From Pseudomonadota bacterium (GTDB lineage Bacteria; Pseudomonadota; Alphaproteobacteria; UBA828; JAPUJA01): a stretch of DNA of 7,995 nucleotides. The notes beneath the pieces were generated by a model that worked only from the letters and a program-made list of their open reading frames with translations, did not search any database and was not told the origin of the DNA. The DNA lies in assembly GCA_027296525.1 (NCBI GenBank), contig JAPUJA010000056.1, forward strand, positions 1 through 7,995, given 5' to 3'. Shown here one piece after another: positions 4,959-7,995 of the stretch (position 1 is the stretch's first letter; each line of letters begins with the position of its first letter). A program made the translations under genes and the position numbers.

Positions 4959-5975
4959 GTGAGTGAGCGCGGCTACGAGATCTTCGAGCTCGGCGACGTC
5001 GAGCTGCAGTCCGGCGTCACCTTCCCGAACGCCGAGCTCGCCTACAAGACCCATGGGACTCTGAGCTCGGCCAAGGACAACGTGATCGTCTATCCGAGCC
5101 GGTTCGGCGGCAGCCACATCGAGAATGAGATCATGATCGGCGAGGGGAGGGCGCTCGATCCGGCGCGCTGGTTCATCGTCGTTCCCAACGCCTTCGGCAA
5201 CGGCTTTTCCTCCTCGCCGTCGAACGCGCCGCCCCCCTTTGAAAAAGCGAACTTCCCGAATTTCACGCTTTACGACAACGTCGTGCTCCAGCATCGGCTC
5301 GTCACCGAGAAATTCGGGGTCGAAGAGGTGCGGCTCGCCATCGGCTGGTCGATGGCAGCCCAAGCGGCCTATCAGTGGGGCGCCCTCTATCCCGGCATGG
5401 TCAAGCGGATCATGTCGCTCTGCGGTTCGGCGCGCGTCTCGCGTCACAATTACGTCTTCCTCGACGGCGCGAAATACGCCCTCACCGCCGATTGCGCCTG
5501 GAAAGACGGCTTCTACGACGCGCCGCCCATCGTCGGTTTGAAGGCGATGTCGCGGGTCTATGCGGGCTGGGCGTTTTCCCAAGCCTTTTATCGCGAGAAG
5601 CTCTATGAGGGGCTCGGTTACGACTCCGTCGAGGATTTTCTTCGGCGCTATTGGGAGGGCACTTTCGTCAAGCGCGACGCGAACGATCTGCTGGCGCTGA
5701 TCTGGACCTGGCAGCATGCCGACATCGGCGCGAACGATATCTATGGCGGCGATTTCGAGAAGGCGCTCGGCGCGATCAGCGCGCGTGCGATCATCATGCC
5801 CTGCGATCACGACCTCTATTTTCGCGTCGCCGATAACGAATACGAGGCCCGCCACATGCCGAACGCGGAGCTGCGCGTCATTCGTTCGCCCTTCGGCCAT
5901 ATGAGCGCGGGCGGCAAGGACCCGAGGGATACGGAGTTCATCGACGCCGCGATCCGGGAGCTTCTCGCCCGCTAG
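4959..5975 (+). CDS. MetX-like (homoserine acetyltransferase family) alpha/beta hydrolase
   Basis: The 338-residue cytoplasmic alpha/beta hydrolase resembles the homoserine O-acetyltransferase family. The N-terminus has FPNAELAYKTHGTLS (22-36), typical of MetX-like proteins. NAFGNGFSSSPSN (77-89) follows, and the nucleophile elbow GWSMAAQAAYQWG carries Ser131. The likely acid is Asp285 in PCDHDLYF and the base is His314 in SPFGHMSAGG. True MetX usually has GGSMGG at the elbow, so GWSMAA marks a divergent subgroup whose reaction is not known to me; an acyltransferase or an amide/ester hydrolase are both possible. The GTG start at 4959 is chosen because AAGGGGG ends six bases upstream and the homology begins near residue 8. 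It is transcribed away from hypB and is followed 115 bp later by the AllG-like gene on the same strand. A role in methionine synthesis is doubtful. Confidence 0.85.
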   Translation: MSERGYEIFELGDVELQSGVTFPNAELAYKTHGTLSSAKDNVIVYPSRFGGSHIENEIMIGEGRALDPARWFIVVPNAFGNGFSSSPSNAPPPFEKANFPNFTLYDNVVLQHRLVTEKFGVEEVRLAIGWSMAAQAAYQWGALYPGMVKRIMSLCGSARVSRHNYVFLDGAKYALTADCAWKDGFYDAPPIVGLKAMSRVYAGWAFSQAFYREKLYEGLGYDSVEDFLRRYWEGTFVKRDANDLLALIWTWQHADIGANDIYGGDFEKALGAISARAIIMPCDHDLYFRVADNEYEARHMPNAELRVIRSPFGHMSAGGKDPRDTEFIDAAIRELLAR

Positions 5976-6090
5976 GCAGAACGCGATCGCGCGGTTCGCG
6001 CGCGCCCGGGCGATGGTGCTAAGTTGACCGGCGCCTCCGGGGGCGGCGCATCGGCCCGGCCAAAAAAAACAAGATTAAGGGAGGAAAAAA

Positions 6091-7347
6091 ATGAGCGAAT
6101 TGAGCAAGGCGACCGAGGAGGCCAACGCCGAGGCCCTGAACAGGCTGGTGGAATCCGATCCGGTGCTCGAGGACGTGCTTCCGGCGCGCGAGGCGCTGCC
6201 CGGCATGACGGACAACATGATCCTCGCGTCGGGCCCGCAGATGCCCTGGGAGGATTATTTTGGCGGCCAGCGCGAGGGGATCATCGGCGCCGCCCTGTTC
6301 GAGGGCCTGGCCGAGGACCGGCCTGAGGCCGAGGCGAAGCTTGCCTCGGGCGAGATCGTGGTCGATGGCGCCCACGCCCACGGCGCCGTCGGCTCGCTCG
6401 CCGGCATCTACTCGGCCTCGATGCCCGTCTTCGTCGTGCGCAATAAGGCCTTCGGCAATGCCGGGCACTGCAACTTCTACGAGGGCACGAACCCGCGCCG
6501 CCTCAATTACGGGGTCTATGACGAGGGCGTGCGCGACCGGCTCAACTTCATCCACGAGATGGTGGCCCCGGTGGTGCGCGAGGCAATACGGCGCGCCGGC
6601 GGCATTCCGCTGAAATCGATCATGAGCCGCGCGCTCCATATGGGCGACGAGCTCCACAGCCGCAACACCGCGGCCTCGCTTCTCTTCCTGCGCGAGCTCG
6701 TGCCTCACCTCCTGGCGCTCTCGAAGAGCGATCCGGAGGGCGTCGATAAGACGGTCGAGGCCTTGACCGCCGATCATTATTTCTTCCTGCGCCTCTCGAT
6801 GGCGTCGGCCAAGTGCATCGCGGACGCGGCCCACGGGGTCGAGGGTTCGAGCGTCGTGACGGGCATGGGGCTCAACTGCAAGGAATTCGCCATACGGGTG
6901 AGCGGGCTTGGCGATCTCAACCACTGGATCCGCGGCGATCAGGCGAATGTCGAGGCCAAGCTCTTCGAGGGCCACACCGAGGACGAGATCACCTGGATGG
7001 GGGGCGACAGCGCGATCGCCGAGACCGTCGGCGTCGGGGGCTTCGCCCAGGCCGCGGCCTTTCCCTTGCAGCGCTACCAGGGCGACCCGGAGGTCATGGT
7101 GAAGCGCAACCTCACCATGTACGACGTCACGGTCGGCGAGAACACGGACTTCCGCATCCCCTATCTGAAGTATCGCGGCACGCCCACGGGCATCGAGATC
7201 CACAAGGTGGCGCGCACCGCGATCGTGCCGGTGATCGATATGGGTATCGGCGGCAAGGACGGCGGCCAGATCGGCGCCGGCATCGTGAAGCCGCCGATGA
7301 ACTGCTTCAACAAGGCGATCGAAGAGTTCAACCGGGCCTATGGTTGA
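6091..7347 (+). CDS. DUF1116 protein, AllG/YlbE-like (oxamate carbamoyltransferase subunit family)
   Basis: The 418-residue protein matches the DUF1116 family along its length; E. coli AllG (YlbE) is about 419. Shared landmarks recalled from that family are GPxMxW (48-53), LFEG (69-72), MGDELHSRN (184-192), IRVSGLG (268-274), MGGDSAIAETVGVGG (303-317) and GQIGAG with a P-x-x-C-F segment near the end (392-406). In E. coli, AllF, AllG and AllH together form oxamate carbamoyltransferase, which makes carbamoyl phosphate at the end of allantoin breakdown. No AllF (FdrA-like) or AllH (DUF2877) gene is in the window, so this copy stands alone here and may do a related carbamoyl-group reaction or need partners elsewhere. 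The start is firm: GGGAGG lies six bases before the ATG. The 115 bp upstream hold GC-rich sequence and an A-run but no clear promoter. Confidence 0.88.
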   Translation: MSELSKATEEANAEALNRLVESDPVLEDVLPAREALPGMTDNMILASGPQMPWEDYFGGQREGIIGAALFEGLAEDRPEAEAKLASGEIVVDGAHAHGAVGSLAGIYSASMPVFVVRNKAFGNAGHCNFYEGTNPRRLNYGVYDEGVRDRLNFIHEMVAPVVREAIRRAGGIPLKSIMSRALHMGDELHSRNTAASLLFLRELVPHLLALSKSDPEGVDKTVEALTADHYFFLRLSMASAKCIADAAHGVEGSSVVTGMGLNCKEFAIRVSGLGDLNHWIRGDQANVEAKLFEGHTEDEITWMGGDSAIAETVGVGGFAQAAAFPLQRYQGDPEVMVKRNLTMYDVTVGENTDFRIPYLKYRGTPTGIEIHKVARTAIVPVIDMGIGGKDGGQIGAGIVKPPMNCFNKAIEEFNRAYG

Positions 7348-7351
7348 GCGC

Positions 7352-7378
7352 GCGCCACACGGTCGAGACGGTGTGCGC
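7352..7378. terminator. Stem-loop between convergent genes, possible bidirectional terminator
   Basis: GCG (7352-7354) and CACAC (7356-7360) pair with GTGTG (7371-7375) and CGC (7376-7378), with one bulged C. The loop is about ten bases. It lies in the 38-bp gap between the convergent AllG-like and formyltransferase genes. There is no T-run on either side, so it is at best a weak intrinsic terminator. Confidence 0.35.
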
Positions 7379-7385
7379 CGGTTGC

Positions 7386-7995
7386 TCAGCCGAGAACCGT
7401 GCCCACGGTGAGCCCGCTCTGGGCGGCAAACGCGGCGGCCGCGAGCTTCTTGCCGCGCGCGGGGCGGAGTTTGGTGGCGCGGATCGCGCCGTCGGAGGCC
7501 GCGATGATGAGGCCGTCACCGCCGATCGCCGTGACCGTGCCCGGCGGCGCATCAGCGGGACTTGAGATCCTCGTCGCGCCGTAGAGCCGGAGCCGCTCGG
7601 CCTTAAGCGTCGTCCAGGCGCCGGGCTGCGGATCGCTCCCGCGTATCAGATTGTGGATTTCAGACGCGGGCCTCCGCCAGTCGATGGCGACGTCCTCGGC
7701 GGTGCACCAGCCTTCGTAGCTCGCCTGGGATTCGTCCTGGGCGATCTTGGGCGCGTTGCCGCCCTTGACGAGATCGACGGCCTCGAGCACGGCCTCGACG
7801 CCCAAGGGAAAGAGCCGGTCGAAATAGAGGCTGCCGAGGGTGTCCTCCTCGGCGATCGCGAGCTCCTTCTGAAGCAGGATGGGGCCGGTATCGAGGCCGT
7901 TGTCGGGCCAGAAGATGCTGAGGCCCGTTCGCGTCTCGCCCTGGATGATCGGCCAGTTGATCGAGCTCGGCCCCCGGTGGTGGGGCAGGAGCGAG
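7386..7995 (-). CDS. Formyltransferase, 10-formyltetrahydrofolate-dehydrogenase hydrolase-domain-like (5' end outside window)
   Basis: The last 203 residues are visible; the frame is open to the right edge, and about 100 residues are missing from a usual length near 310. The visible start SLLPHHRGPSSINW and GLDTGPILLQK belong to the formyltransferase fold. The Asp in GLDTG is the conserved catalytic acid, while the Asn and His of the site lie before the edge. The text TLGSLYFDRLFPLGVEA, then YEGWCTAEDVAIDW and IHNLIRGSDPQPGAWT, resembles the N-terminal hydrolase domain of 10-formyltetrahydrofolate dehydrogenase more than classic methionyl-tRNA formyltransferase. The protein ends after the C-terminal barrel (KLRPARGKKL), with no aldehyde dehydrogenase domain fused. 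Expected role: transfer or hydrolysis of the formyl group of 10-formyl-tetrahydrofolate. It converges on the AllG-like gene 38 bp away. The alternative is a diverged methionyl-tRNA formyltransferase. Confidence 0.85.
   Translation of the reverse strand, partial: SLLPHHRGPSSINWPIIQGETRTGLSIFWPDNGLDTGPILLQKELAIAEEDTLGSLYFDRLFPLGVEAVLEAVDLVKGGNAPKIAQDESQASYEGWCTAEDVAIDWRRPASEIHNLIRGSDPQPGAWTTLKAERLRLYGATRISSPADAPPGTVTAIGGDGLIIAASDGAIRATKLRPARGKKLAAAAFAAQSGLTVGTVLG

Noticed and set aside
4836..5900. Long open frame (354 codons) antisense to the MetX-like gene and reaching into the divergent promoter region.
   Set aside because: No recognisable domain, no ribosome site, and it fully overlaps a well-supported gene.
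5982..6012. CG-rich self-complementary stretch after the MetX-like gene as a terminator.
   Set aside because: Alternating CGCG sequence pairs with itself by chance, there is no T-run, and the downstream gene on the same strand may be co-transcribed.
6019..7203. Long open frame (394 codons) antisense to the AllG-like gene.
   Set aside because: Its composition is that of a GC-rich codon shadow (Arg/Ala/Gly/His-rich with no recognisable domain), while the plus-strand frame has clear family motifs.

Overview
The window is GC-rich, close-packed bacterial DNA, most likely from an alphaproteobacterium. Codons favour GAG, CTC, ATC and GCG/GCC, and the genes resemble those of methylotroph-like or nitrogen-scavenging Alphaproteobacteria. 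The taxonomic call is an inference. No tRNA, rRNA or CRISPR array was seen.

Left end (1 to about 580): the 5' part of a tyrosine recombinase/integrase gene on the minus strand runs off the window. A short AT-richer region follows, holding three GTGACC repeats and one 16-bp near-perfect direct repeat pair. It abuts a haloalkane-dehalogenase-like alpha/beta hydrolase gene whose 3' end appears replaced by unrelated sequence. This looks like the edge of an integrated element.

Centre (509 to 4661, all minus strand): a tight cluster transcribed hypB - hypA - ureohydrolase A - ureohydrolase B - hydrolase. Ureohydrolase A keeps all six metal ligands of the arginase/agmatinase family. Ureohydrolase B is a paralogue that has lost four of the six (His to Arg, Asp to Gly, two Asp to Asn), so it should not bind a normal dinuclear centre. 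The HypA and HypB nickel-insertion proteins sit next to them with no hydrogenase or urease in view. This matches the logic of nickel-dependent guanidine hydrolases (GdmH with HypA/HypB-like helpers), and more closely that of heteromeric metformin/dimethylguanidine-type ureohydrolases, which pair an active with a metal-less subunit. The real substrate cannot be read from the sequence.

Right (4662 to 7347): a 297-bp divergent intergenic region holds a palindrome, a tandem 15-bp repeat, inverted repeats and a potentially switching leader. After it come, on the plus strand, a MetX-like alpha/beta hydrolase and a DUF1116/AllG (YlbE) protein. AllG is known as one subunit of oxamate carbamoyltransferase, but its usual partners AllF and AllH are not in the window. 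Right edge (7386 to 7995, minus): the C-terminal two thirds of a formyltransferase resembling the hydrolase domain of 10-formyltetrahydrofolate dehydrogenase.

Working picture (inference): a nickel-dependent heteromeric ureohydrolase splits a guanidine-type compound into urea and an amine. The flanking carbamoyl-transfer-like and one-carbon-folate genes may handle related products. The operon's last gene has been broken by an integration event.
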